This document shows, one piece after another, positions 16,414 to 24,330 of a DNA stretch of 64,000 nt. This DNA comes from Chryseobacterium sp. (GTDB lineage: Bacteria > Bacteroidota > Bacteroidia > Flavobacteriales > Weeksellaceae). Under the pieces are notes generated by a model, which ran no database searches, was not told the DNA's origin, and was given only the letters and a program-made list of their open reading frames with translations. The position numbers and the translations under genes were made by a program. The number at the start of each line of letters is the position of its first letter. Position 1 is the stretch's first letter. The stretch spans positions 96,193 through 160,192 of the forward strand of contig JAITMC010000025.1 in NCBI GenBank assembly GCA_031277615.1. The letters run 5' to 3'.

Positions 16414-16421
16414 CAAATTTA
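16414..16421 (-). promoter_or_regulatory. -7 element for the O-methyltransferase gene
   Basis: TAAATTTG on the minus strand lies 17 bases upstream of the methyltransferase ATG, fitting TAnnTTTG. There is no clear -33 element. Confidence 0.5.
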
Positions 16422-16468
16422 AGCATTTAAAACGTCTTCCGGAGCGCTTATTTTACCTCAACACTCAA

Positions 16469-16495
16469 CAAAAAAGGAGAGCAATTGATCTCTCC
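16469..16495 (-). terminator. Rho-independent terminator of the cysteine-rich peptide gene
   Basis: On the minus strand, GGAGAG-ATCAATTG-CTCTCC is followed by a T tract broken by one G (TTTTTTGTTG). It begins 37 bases after the peptide stop codon. It gives the small gene a transcript of its own and supports its being real. Confidence 0.85.
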
Positions 16496-16531
16496 CTTCT
16501 CTGATCTCTGCTATCTTTGCAGAAATAGCCA

Positions 16532-16684
16532 TTAAAGTGCTACGCAATACTGTCCCCTTGTAGCACATACCCATCCGGGGCAGCAGTCGGCAGTCTTCTG
16601 GCAAATGATTCGTGGATTGCATCTTGAATCAGCACCCTGAACATTTTTCATTTGCCCTCTTGAAAGTTTTTTCAAATTTTTCAT
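16532..16684 (-). CDS. Bacteriocin-like cysteine-rich peptide precursor with leader
   Basis: This 50-residue open frame starts MKNLKKLSRGQMKNVQGA and ends in a cysteine-rich core. The leader (residues 1-18) matches the Bacteroidota double-glycine-type leader pattern (LKKLSR...MKNVxGx), here with GA in place of GG, which C39-type exporters cleave. The core has six Cys at residues 22, 28, 34, 35, 40 and 47, spacing C-x5-C-x5-CC-x4-C-x6-C. That is the spacing of inhibitor-cystine-knot (knottin) peptides. The nearest Chryseobacterium relatives are annotated only as bacteriocin-like proteins, and activity is unknown. An in-frame ATG three codons upstream (16693) is an alternative start. No export or modification enzyme lies beside it. 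Confidence 0.8.
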   Translation of the reverse strand: MKNLKKLSRGQMKNVQGADSRCNPRIICQKTADCCPGWVCATRGQYCVAL

Positions 16685-16760
16685 AGTGATCATTTTAATT
16701 TGGTTTTCCTACTCTATAAGATTTTCGGAGGCCGCTTATTTATTTCCCAATTAAGGGAAT

Positions 16761-16768
16761 CAAATATA
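16761..16768 (-). promoter_or_regulatory. -7 element for the cysteine-rich peptide gene
   Basis: TATATTTG on the minus strand matches TAnnTTTG and would start transcription near 16755, leaving a leader of about 70 bases. The inverted repeat TTCCC-N6-GGGAA sits at the predicted transcript start. No good -33 box is visible, which may mean an activator or another sigma factor is needed (inference). Confidence 0.45.
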
Positions 16769-16945
16769 ACCATTATTCTCATAACCAGATCATTAGAATC
16801 AAAACTATTTAATCAAAATCTGATTCCCGATTTAAGTACCGGGAAAAACCCATGAAAAATACCGTAAAAACCCGGATGGTTTTGCTTGTTCATAACGCAT
16901 ACATTTGCAGGGTACAACAGGGGTAAAAACACTTCAAGGAAAGCA

Positions 16946-17101
16946 ATGAGTACGGTGAAAAAACAAATTAACAAAGGGAATCGGGAGACCGCAAAGCAGA
17001 ACAGCAATGCGGGCTCTTCTTTGACAAAAACAAAACCAGGAATATCCAACTCACTCATGCAGCGAATTATTTCGTTATTGAAAAAAGAAGAATTAATTTG
17101 A
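16946..17101 (+). CDS. Doubtful 51-residue basic protein
   Basis: A plus-strand frame beginning MSTVKKQINKGNRETAKQ and ending SLLKKEELI is strongly basic and hydrophilic. An AAGGA-like stretch lies ten bases before the ATG. I recognise no family. Against it: no TAnnTTTG promoter, the region is between minus-strand genes, and it is short. The hairpin just after it reads as a terminator in both directions. Confidence 0.2.
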   Translation: MSTVKKQINKGNRETAKQNSNAGSSLTKTKPGISNSLMQRIISLLKKEELI

Positions 17102-17103
17102 TT

Positions 17104-17134
17104 AAAAAAGTAATCCCGGATTTCTCCGGGATTT
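17104..17134 (-). terminator. Rho-independent terminator of the M1 aminopeptidase gene
   Basis: On the minus strand, AATCCCGG-AGAAAT-CCGGGATT is followed by ACTTTTTT. It lies 18 bases after the stop at 17152. On the plus strand the hairpin is followed only by TACTTTT. Confidence 0.8.
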
Positions 17135-17151
17135 ACTTTTGGATTCATATC

Positions 17152-19644
17152 TTATCTATATTCATCTGTTATCTGCTTCAGCGCGGCAATTTGCTTATTA
17201 ATACTTTCTCTGTTCTCAGGATTGTTTTTCAGTAGCTCATTTTTCTTATTTAATCCATTCACCAACATGTCATAAATTGCTTTTTTAGCTTCAGCATTTG
17301 TTGTTATTTCAGATTTTGCCTGGCTTAGATTACTGATAATTCCATTGGTAGCAGCCATATTATCAGATTCCATAATCCTGTTAAATCCTTCTTCCGCCCA
17401 TTTTCCCAATTCCGGATTACGGGATTTCATTAAGGGATAGAAAGCTACAACAGAAGTAATATACTGCATTTGGGAATCTATTTTGTTCCCAACCACAAAG
17501 GGAAGCATTTTGATGACCATATCCCTGGATGCTTCTGAAAGGTCAATCTTATCAGCCAGGCTTTTGGTTCTTGAAGGATCTGTAGCAACGATTGCCATTA
17601 ATGAATTTGCTTTTACTGCATTAGACACTGCATTCATTCCTTTTTCAAATAAAGGGAGATATTTTTTATTTTTGGTTTTCGCCAGAGCAGAAACAGCGGC
17701 CGCCTGCACTAATGTTTTTGGATCCTGGGTTGCTAATCTTTCAACCTCAGCTGCCAGCGTTTTATTTTGAGAGGTATTGGTAAGATCTGTTAATTCCAAT
17801 GCTTTGATTCTGATTCTGAAGAAGGGATCTTTTAAGGCTGCAGACAATAATTTAACAGATGCCGGACTGTTTAATTCCTCTTTAATCCCCAATAAAGCTT
17901 TATAACGGCTTAAAAATTCTTTGGAATGGGTAAACTGTATGAGATTTTGTTCTGCCGTTTTTTTCTCTGTAATTTCGGAAAGCAGGATTCCGTCTGCATT
18001 GATATTGATCAGATCAGGATTCCCGGAAACATTAAAGCTGAAAGTATTTTTTGCCTTAGCATTTACCCAGACATTGTGCCGGGTCGGTTTTCCCTGATGA
18101 TATACGTCAATGGCCAGAGGAAATTCAAAAGGTTCTTCCTGTGTTTGGTTGACCACAACTTCCACCTGTTTTTTTACCGGTTCAAAAGTATGTGAATACG
18201 TTAATCTGGGATTTCCACTTCCGTAAAACCACTGATTGAAGAACCAGTTAAGGTCTTTACCTGAGGCTTTCTCAAAAGACAATCTCAACTGCTGCGCTTC
18301 AGCATTTTTATATTCATGGGTTTTTAAGAAATCACTGATTCCTGCAAAAAAAGCATCATCACCCAGATAGGTTCTCAGCATATGCAGAATTCCGCCTCCT
18401 TTTTCATAAGACACCACATCAAAAACATCTTCAGGCGTATCATAGCTAAACCTTACCAGTTTTTTCTTAAAATCTGAAGGACTGAAATACTTATTCAGAT
18501 TAGCCATTAAGTGATAATCAGCCTGATCTTTCCCGTATTTATATTCAGTCCAGAGATATTGGGAATAATTTGCGAAAGATTCATTTATGGTAATATTACT
18601 CCAGCTCTCTGCGGTCACCAGGTCTCCGAACCAGTGATGAAACAATTCATGAGCAATATATTCTTCCCATTTATTCTCATCAATTAACTGTCCGGGTTTC
18701 TGTAAGACGCCCATATTATGAATAGTAGCCGTTGTATTTTCCATAGCTACGCTCGGATAATCCCTTCCGGAAATCTGGGCATATTTTACCCACGGATAGT
18801 CGTAGTTCAGTTTCTTAGAGAAGAATTCCATCATTTCAGGCGTATTGCCGTAGATCTGCCGGGCATAAGGCTCATATTCCTTTTCCACATAATAATCTAT
18901 CGGGATATTTTTCCATTTATCTTTTACAATCACATAATCCCCTACTCCCATAAAGAAGAGATAAACCGAATGTCTTTGATTCATCACCCAATGATCTGTT
19001 CTCCTATTTCCGGATTCTTTCTGAGATTCTTTTAAAATCCCGTTGGAAAGCGTCACATACTGATCCGGAACAGTCATATAGATTTCCTGGGTCGTCTTTT
19101 GATTGGGCTTATCTATCGTAGGAAACCATACGGATGAAAATTCATACTCCCCGTCTGTCCAGATCTGGGTGGGTTTCCCCGGTGTTTTCCCGTCCGGATT
19201 GATGAAGTACAGTCCCTTTGCCGGGCTTCCCTGCTTATCCACAACATCAGGCCGTGCAGTATATTTAATATAAACCGTATAATCCTGATTCCGGGTATAG
19301 GTCTTATCGAGATTGATTTTAAGAACATTGTTGCTGTAATGATACTTGAGCGGAAGTCTGCTTCCTCCTGTATCCATTGCCACCTCGTGGATCAGCATTC
19401 CTTTGGCATCCAGTATCAGTGAATCTGACGGATAAAAATACGGGGATGCGGTGAGCCATTCTTCTCCATTCATCTCCGCTTTCTGGTAATCAAAGTTGAC
19501 TTTCAGCTTGGTGTGCTTCAGCTCAGTAGTTTTTGTATGGGTTGCTTTATATATTTTCTCCCTTCCGGAAGTTTCCGTCTGTGCAAAAGCTACTCCGGGT
19601 ATAAAAAAACATAATAAGCCTACCGACAGGATCATTTTTTTCAT
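17152..19644 (-). CDS. M1 family zinc aminopeptidase, exported
   Basis: This 830-residue M1 metallopeptidase carries a signal peptide (about residues 1-21, ending VAFA/QT). The zinc site is HELFH at 332-336 with the third ligand Glu355 eighteen residues on (NITINESFANY). The exopeptidase motif is VAMEN at 299-303, a variant of the usual GAMEN. The C-terminal third (about 560-830) is helical and HEAT-like (FFRIRIKALELTDLT, KTLVQAAAVSALAK), as in bacterial M1 enzymes. It should trim N-terminal residues from peptides in the periplasm. It is a single-gene unit with its own terminator, and an OmpA-type gene ends upstream of it. Confidence 0.92.
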   Translation of the reverse strand: MKKMILSVGLLCFFIPGVAFAQTETSGREKIYKATHTKTTELKHTKLKVNFDYQKAEMNGEEWLTASPYFYPSDSLILDAKGMLIHEVAMDTGGSRLPLKYHYSNNVLKINLDKTYTRNQDYTVYIKYTARPDVVDKQGSPAKGLYFINPDGKTPGKPTQIWTDGEYEFSSVWFPTIDKPNQKTTQEIYMTVPDQYVTLSNGILKESQKESGNRRTDHWVMNQRHSVYLFFMGVGDYVIVKDKWKNIPIDYYVEKEYEPYARQIYGNTPEMMEFFSKKLNYDYPWVKYAQISGRDYPSVAMENTTATIHNMGVLQKPGQLIDENKWEEYIAHELFHHWFGDLVTAESWSNITINESFANYSQYLWTEYKYGKDQADYHLMANLNKYFSPSDFKKKLVRFSYDTPEDVFDVVSYEKGGGILHMLRTYLGDDAFFAGISDFLKTHEYKNAEAQQLRLSFEKASGKDLNWFFNQWFYGSGNPRLTYSHTFEPVKKQVEVVVNQTQEEPFEFPLAIDVYHQGKPTRHNVWVNAKAKNTFSFNVSGNPDLININADGILLSEITEKKTAEQNLIQFTHSKEFLSRYKALLGIKEELNSPASVKLLSAALKDPFFRIRIKALELTDLTNTSQNKTLAAEVERLATQDPKTLVQAAAVSALAKTKNKKYLPLFEKGMNAVSNAVKANSLMAIVATDPSRTKSLADKIDLSEASRDMVIKMLPFVVGNKIDSQMQYITSVVAFYPLMKSRNPELGKWAEEGFNRIMESDNMAATNGIISNLSQAKSEITTNAEAKKAIYDMLVNGLNKKNELLKNNPENRESINKQIAALKQITDEYR

Positions 19645-19801
19645 GTGACTAATATTTTATTGGTAAATTGATGATAAGTGCGGCAATCAGCTTTCCCACA
19701 TCAACACATCCTGTTGATTCCCAATAGCCTTATCAGTTTATATTAAATAAGTAGAATCATTTTCTTAAAAGTTACATCCCAAACCGAACAATTCATTCCA
19801 T

Positions 19802-19832
19802 AAAAAAAGATCCCGAAAAATCGGGATCTTTT
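19802..19832 (-). terminator. Rho-independent terminator of the OmpA-family gene
   Basis: GATCCCGA-(four bases)-TCGGGATC is flanked by seven A on the left and four T on the right. On the minus strand it follows the ompA-like stop by 22 bases with a seven-T tail. Confidence 0.85.
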
Positions 19833-19853
19833 ATAGCGTATATTATTGAATAA

Positions 19854-20687
19854 TTATTTCTTAGGAGCAATATCCATCAGTTTCATAAACTCATCAAGTT
19901 TAGGCATAATGATGATCTCTGTTCTTCTGTTTTCCGCTCTTCCGGAAACACTCATATTGGTTGCCTTAGGATTGTATTCGGAACGTCCTCCTGCGGTAAT
20001 TCTTGCCGGATCCACTGCAAACTGTGTCTGTAGGATTTTCGCAATGGCAGTACCTCTCAGTGCAGAAAGATCCCAGTTATCTCTTGGCAGATTAGGAGAA
20101 TTCAGTGCAGCGTTATCAGTGTTCCCTTCAATCAGCACAGAATATTTATCGTAATCATTGATCACTTTAGCTACTTTTCCCAACACTTCCTGAGCGGCAG
20201 GCAATACATTGTAATCTCCTGTTTTGTATAACATTTTGTCTGAAAGTGAAATCATCACCACTCCCTTCAGTACTTTTACCTGTACATCATCATCTGCTAC
20301 GTTATCCAAAGATCTTTTAAGCTTGTTGGATAATGCAAGATTCAGACTGTCGTTTTTAGCATTGCTGGAGATCAGCTGTTTGATGTAAGAGTTGGAAGCA
20401 TTGATCTCCCCTACCAGTTTATCGATATTTGCTGAACTTTTCCCTGTATTGGAAAGACAGGCATCCAAAGATGATTTCAAAGCATCATGCTGGCTTTTCA
20501 ACAGATTGTTTTCTCCTGCCAATGCAGAATTCTGAGATTTTAAATCCTGAATTTCTCTTTGTCTTTCACCAATGTTTTCAATACATTGTTTATAGTTTGT
20601 GCTCAAAGCATCATACTGCTTTTTGCTGATACAGGATGTCATTCCCAGCGCCATTGCAGAAACTGCTAAAATTTTAAATATCTTCAT
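19854..20687 (-). CDS. OmpA-family peptidoglycan-binding lipoprotein
   Basis: This 277-residue lipoprotein has the signal peptide MKIFKILAVSAMALGMTSC with lipobox Cys at 19. A coiled-coil stretch (about residues 30-120, with repeated KSQNSALAGENNLLKSQ-like heptads) follows, then an OmpA C-terminal domain (about 145-265) with VLIEGNTDNAAL, LSALRGTAIAKIL and VSGRAENRRTEIII. OmpA domains hold the outer membrane to peptidoglycan. The coiled coil should let it span the periplasm. It is divergent from tilS over a 90-base region with two -7 boxes. Confidence 0.92.
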   Translation of the reverse strand: MKIFKILAVSAMALGMTSCISKKQYDALSTNYKQCIENIGERQREIQDLKSQNSALAGENNLLKSQHDALKSSLDACLSNTGKSSANIDKLVGEINASNSYIKQLISSNAKNDSLNLALSNKLKRSLDNVADDDVQVKVLKGVVMISLSDKMLYKTGDYNVLPAAQEVLGKVAKVINDYDKYSVLIEGNTDNAALNSPNLPRDNWDLSALRGTAIAKILQTQFAVDPARITAGGRSEYNPKATNMSVSGRAENRRTEIIIMPKLDEFMKLMDIAPKK

Positions 20688-20709
20688 AAGTAATCATTTT
20701 TAGACGAAT

Positions 20710-20717
20710 CAAAGTTA
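20710..20717 (-). promoter_or_regulatory. -7 element for the OmpA-family gene
   Basis: TAACTTTG on the minus strand fits TAnnTTTG, giving a leader of about 18 bases. Confidence 0.5.
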
Positions 20718-20721
20718 GGGA

Positions 20722-20735
20722 AATTCAATTGAATT
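20722..20735. promoter_or_regulatory. 14-base perfect palindrome between divergent promoters
   Basis: AATTCAATTGAATT is a perfect palindrome placed between the -7 boxes of the divergent ompA-like and tilS genes. It could be an operator for both, but short AT-rich palindromes also arise by chance. Confidence 0.25.
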
Positions 20736-20743
20736 ATATGGAT

Positions 20744-20751
20744 TATCTTTG
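20744..20751 (+). promoter_or_regulatory. -7 element for tilS-dsbD
   Basis: TATCTTTG lies 26 bases before the TTG start of tilS and matches TAnnTTTG exactly. Confidence 0.6.
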
Positions 20752-20777
20752 CATAAAAGAAATTCTCTACCTCAGTC

Positions 20778-22118
20778 TTGGAAAATTTACATTTAAAAAA
20801 TCAGCTGAAAAACCTCATCAGCCATCCTGAAAAGCACAGCTATCTTTTAGCGGTGAGCGGTGGTGCAGACTCTATGGTTCTGGCTGCCCTATTTGCAGAT
20901 TTGAGCGCAGAAATTCAGAATCCTGAATTCAGATTTCAGGTAGCTCACATCAATTATAAACTGCGGGGCAAAGATTCTGACCTGGATCAGAAAACCGTAC
21001 AGGATTTTTGTGAGAAAAATCATATCCGGTTCCATCTTTATGAAGTTTCGGACAAGGATCATCAGCCGGAAAATTCTATTCAGCTCTGGGCCCGGGAGCT
21101 TCGTTATGATTTTTTCAGAAAGATCAGGGAGCGGGAACAACTGGAATTTCTCGTAACCGCGCATCATCTGAATGACCAGCTGGAAACCTTCATCATCAAC
21201 TTGTCCAAGGCTTCCGGGATTCATGGTCTCAGCGGAATTCCTGCGAATGATAACCAGATTCTCCGTCCGCTTTTACAGGCTTCAAAAGAAGAAATTTACC
21301 GGTTTGCGCAAGAACACCATATTGATTTCCGGGAAGACCTGTCCAATAAAAAAAATGATTATCTGAGAAATAAGATCAGAAATGAAGTTGTTCCGAAGCT
21401 TTTGGAAACCAATGATCATTTTCTCGAAAACTTCAGAAGAAGCTCACAATATCTTAATCAGGCTAAAGATTTTATTGAAAATCAGGTTCAGGAAACAGAA
21501 AACAGGCTGACGGTATTTAACCCTGACCATAAAATCCTATCAAAAGAAAAGCTGGATCAGGAAAGTGATTTTGTGAAGTTTGAGATTTTAAAAAAATACG
21601 GATTTGCTCAGGAAGGAGAAATTCCCAAAATTTTCAAAGCAGAAAACGGAAGTTCTTTTTTATCAAAAGATTATCAGTTAACGGTTAGCCGGGATCAATT
21701 AATTTTTATCAGTCTTAGCAAAGAACAGAATATCCAAAACCCAATAATTCTTGCTGAAAATGATGATTCTTCTGAAAAGCCACTGATCATCAATATTGAA
21801 AACAGGATTGAAGAGATTGACGGAATCAATAACAGTTTTAGCTGGGATTTTGATGCTGAAAAAGTCCGGTTTCCCCTGTATTTAAGAAAACAGATGGATG
21901 GTGATGAAATTTATCCCTCAGGATTTTCAGGTAAAAAGAAAGTCTCTAAGTTTTTTAGGGACGAAAAATTATCTATTTTAGCGAGGCAAAAAATCTGGAT
22001 CCTGTGCGACGGCAGCAATTCCGTTCTTGGAATCATTCCTTTAAGGCAGGACAGAAGATACGCAAAAGATGAGAAAACGAAGCATGTTCTCAAAATTTTT
22101 AATGATAAAGTAAAATGA
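20778..22118 (+). CDS. tilS: tRNA(Ile)-lysidine synthetase
   Basis: This 446-residue PP-loop ATPase attaches lysine to C34 of tRNA-Ile(CAU) so that it reads AUA. The PP-loop SGGADS is at residues 27-32, followed by the TilS motifs TAHHLNDQLETFIINL and ILRPLL; the C-terminal TilS domain includes GKKKVSKFFRDEKLS. The start is TTG at 20778. There is an in-frame stop at 20754, no ATG between it and the PP-loop, and the next ATG lies beyond the essential motif, so TTG is effectively forced. Its end overlaps the dsbD start by four bases (ATGA). Confidence 0.93.
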   Translation: MENLHLKNQLKNLISHPEKHSYLLAVSGGADSMVLAALFADLSAEIQNPEFRFQVAHINYKLRGKDSDLDQKTVQDFCEKNHIRFHLYEVSDKDHQPENSIQLWARELRYDFFRKIREREQLEFLVTAHHLNDQLETFIINLSKASGIHGLSGIPANDNQILRPLLQASKEEIYRFAQEHHIDFREDLSNKKNDYLRNKIRNEVVPKLLETNDHFLENFRRSSQYLNQAKDFIENQVQETENRLTVFNPDHKILSKEKLDQESDFVKFEILKKYGFAQEGEIPKIFKAENGSSFLSKDYQLTVSRDQLIFISLSKEQNIQNPIILAENDDSSEKPLIINIENRIEEIDGINNSFSWDFDAEKVRFPLYLRKQMDGDEIYPSGFSGKKKVSKFFRDEKLSILARQKIWILCDGSNSVLGIIPLRQDRRYAKDEKTKHVLKIFNDKVK

Positions 22119-24184
22119 AATTTAGAAACTGGTTTTTAGCAGTCCTCCTTTTTTTAGCGGCAGGAATCAATGCACAGATTAAAAATCCCGTAAAATTTAA
22201 GTTCACTATTAATGATTTAGGGAACAATCAGTATGAAGCTGTTTTGAATGCCACCATGGAAAGCGGCTGGCATATCTATTCCAAAGACCTTCCTGAAGAT
22301 ACCGGAATTCCAACGGAATATAAGGTAACCGGAAAAAATATCGAACTGATCGGGAAATTTACGGAATCAGGTAAAAAGCATGAAGAGTTTTCTGAAGCAT
22401 TTGGAGGAACAATTGTCTATTATTCCAATACAGCCGGCTTTAAGCAGAAATTTAAATTAAAAGATCCTGCAAAACCTGCGGATGTCACTTCTGAGATCAC
22501 TTATCAGACCTGTGACGACCGGGTCTGCCTTGCTCCCAATACGTTAGAATTCAATCAAAAAGTTACCCCAAAAGGTGCTGCTGAAGAGACGGCAACTGAT
22601 GATAAAGCCGAACCTTTGGTAGATTCAGTCAAAGCTGTGGAAACGGTGGTTGAAAACCCGGCAAAAACCGAAGTAACGGTTACAGAAGTATCAAAACTGG
22701 ATCCCAAACAGCTGAAAATTGAAACCCTGGATTTCAAAAATCCTCTGACTGACTGTGGAACGGCCTCTACGAAAGTGGATGAAAATTACTGGACTTACCT
22801 GTTCTTAGGATTTATCGGCGGACTTATCGCATTGCTTACTCCGTGTGTATTCCCAATGATCCCGTTAACTGTTTCATTCTTTACCAAAGGAAGTAAAAAC
22901 AAGGCCAAAGGAAAAAGAGATGCTCTTATTTATGGGTTTTTCATCCTTCTTATTTTCATTTTATTAAGTATCCCTTTCCATGTTATTGACGGGATTGCAG
23001 GAAATATCTTCAATGAAATTTCAACCAGTGTATGGCTTAATATTGCCTTCTTTATCATATTCATCTTCTTTGCAGGAAGTTTCTTCGGATATTATGACAT
23101 AACCCTTCCAAGTTCTATTGCCAACAAATCTTCAAAAGCTGAAGAGGCCGGAGGAATCATTGGTATTTTCTTCATGGCCTTAACGCTTGTTATTGTTTCT
23201 TTCTCCTGTACGGGACCTATTCTGGGAAGCTTACTGGGAAGTGCTGTAACAGGCTCTACCAATGTTCCTATGCTGCTTACTTTTGCATTGGCAGGATTCG
23301 GGCTGGCCTGGGCTATTGTTTTCGGACTGCTGGCGCTATTCCCGCAGGCTTTACAGAGTCTTCCGAAATCAGGAGGATGGATGAATACGGTAAAGGTTGT
23401 TTTAGGATTCGTAGAACTCGCTCTGGCTTTAAAATTCTTATCCAAGGCAGATCTTGTTTCCAAAACATTTTTCTTAAAAAGAGAGCTTTTCATCGTTATC
23501 TGGATCCTTGTAGCCTTAGGACTTGCTTTATATCTGTTTGGGCTGATCAGATTCCCGCATGATGATAAGAAACCGAAAATATCCATTACCAGAAAGATTC
23601 TGGGGGCTCTGGGAATAGGTTTTGTGATCTATCTTATTCAGGGATTAATTCCTTCAGACCGTCCGAAACTTCAGCTGTTAAGCGGAATTCTTCCTCCACT
23701 GAATGTAAGCTATTTCCATGACGAAAAAGACGGTATACTGGGCATGCACCCTGAACACGATTTCTTTAAAGCGATTGAACTGGCTAAAAAAGAAAATAAA
23801 CCGATCCTGATCGACTTTACCGGATACGGATGTGAGAACTGCCGTAAAATGGAAGAGTTTGTATGGAGCGAACCGGACATTCTGCCGATCCTTCAGAATG
23901 ATATCGTACTGGCTTCTTTATATGTTGATGACAAAGAGGAGCTTCCGGAAGATCAGAAAACAAAAATTGATCTTGGCGAAGGACAGATTAAAAAAGTGAA
24001 GACCATTGGTGACCGGTGGAGCTTGTTCCAACAGGTAAATTTCAACAATAACTCGCAACCTCATTACGTTCTGATTACTCCTGACGGAAAGGTTATCAAC
24101 ACTCCGGTTTCGGGATATATGCCCAAAGAGGACTTTAAAAAATTCCTGGAATGCGGCGTTGATTATTACAAAAAGAATCAATAA
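22115..24184 (+). CDS. dsbD: Thiol:disulfide interchange protein DsbD
   Basis: This 689-residue three-part reductase moves electrons from cytoplasmic thioredoxin to periplasmic proteins. After a signal peptide (residues 1-20) comes the N-terminal DsbD-alpha domain (about 21-155) with the Cys pair of YQTCDDRVCLAP. The membrane domain (about 225-500) has eight or so helices with Cys in LLTPCVFPMIPLTVSF and SFSCTGPILGSLLG. The C-terminal thioredoxin-like domain has C573-E-N-C576. All three Cys pairs are present, so it should be functional. It overlaps tilS by four bases and is followed by a strong terminator. Confidence 0.92.
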   Translation: MKFRNWFLAVLLFLAAGINAQIKNPVKFKFTINDLGNNQYEAVLNATMESGWHIYSKDLPEDTGIPTEYKVTGKNIELIGKFTESGKKHEEFSEAFGGTIVYYSNTAGFKQKFKLKDPAKPADVTSEITYQTCDDRVCLAPNTLEFNQKVTPKGAAEETATDDKAEPLVDSVKAVETVVENPAKTEVTVTEVSKLDPKQLKIETLDFKNPLTDCGTASTKVDENYWTYLFLGFIGGLIALLTPCVFPMIPLTVSFFTKGSKNKAKGKRDALIYGFFILLIFILLSIPFHVIDGIAGNIFNEISTSVWLNIAFFIIFIFFAGSFFGYYDITLPSSIANKSSKAEEAGGIIGIFFMALTLVIVSFSCTGPILGSLLGSAVTGSTNVPMLLTFALAGFGLAWAIVFGLLALFPQALQSLPKSGGWMNTVKVVLGFVELALALKFLSKADLVSKTFFLKRELFIVIWILVALGLALYLFGLIRFPHDDKKPKISITRKILGALGIGFVIYLIQGLIPSDRPKLQLLSGILPPLNVSYFHDEKDGILGMHPEHDFFKAIELAKKENKPILIDFTGYGCENCRKMEEFVWSEPDILPILQNDIVLASLYVDDKEELPEDQKTKIDLGEGQIKKVKTIGDRWSLFQQVNFNNNSQPHYVLITPDGKVINTPVSGYMPKEDFKKFLECGVDYYKKNQ

Positions 24185-24205
24185 AAATACTCATCAGCTT
24201 ATTTT

Positions 24206-24239
24206 AAAAACTCATACCGTAATGGTGTGAGTTTTTTTT
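24206..24239 (+). terminator. Rho-independent terminator of tilS-dsbD
   Basis: AAACTCATACC-GTAAT-GGTGTGAGTTT is followed by an eight-base T run, 22 bases after the dsbD stop. Confidence 0.85.
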
Positions 24240-24330
24240 ATTTAACAATAAAAAGTCAAAATATTTAGCAATTAACTTCAACAACGTAAAATTTATTAAC
24301 TTTAAACCATTAAAAACAAACACCATACCC

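Larger units (their letters stand above)
16685..17151. other. 467-base intergenic region between the peptide gene and the M1 peptidase gene
   Basis: The region holds the promoter of the peptide gene (16761-16768), a short inverted repeat TTCCC...GGGAA just downstream of that -7 box, one doubtful 51-codon plus-strand frame (16946-17101) and the terminator of the aminopeptidase gene. A 111-codon minus-strand frame across it (16813-17148) shows no recognisable protein character. Confidence 0.5.

Noticed and set aside
16813-17148. 111-codon minus-strand frame between the peptide and peptidase genes
   Set aside because: No recognisable protein pattern, and it overlaps the aminopeptidase terminator.
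16532-17151. Cysteine-rich peptide, O-methyltransferase and M1 peptidase as one biosynthetic cluster
   Set aside because: Each has its own promoter or terminator, and the enzymes belong to general families. The peptide gene alone is retained as the interesting item.
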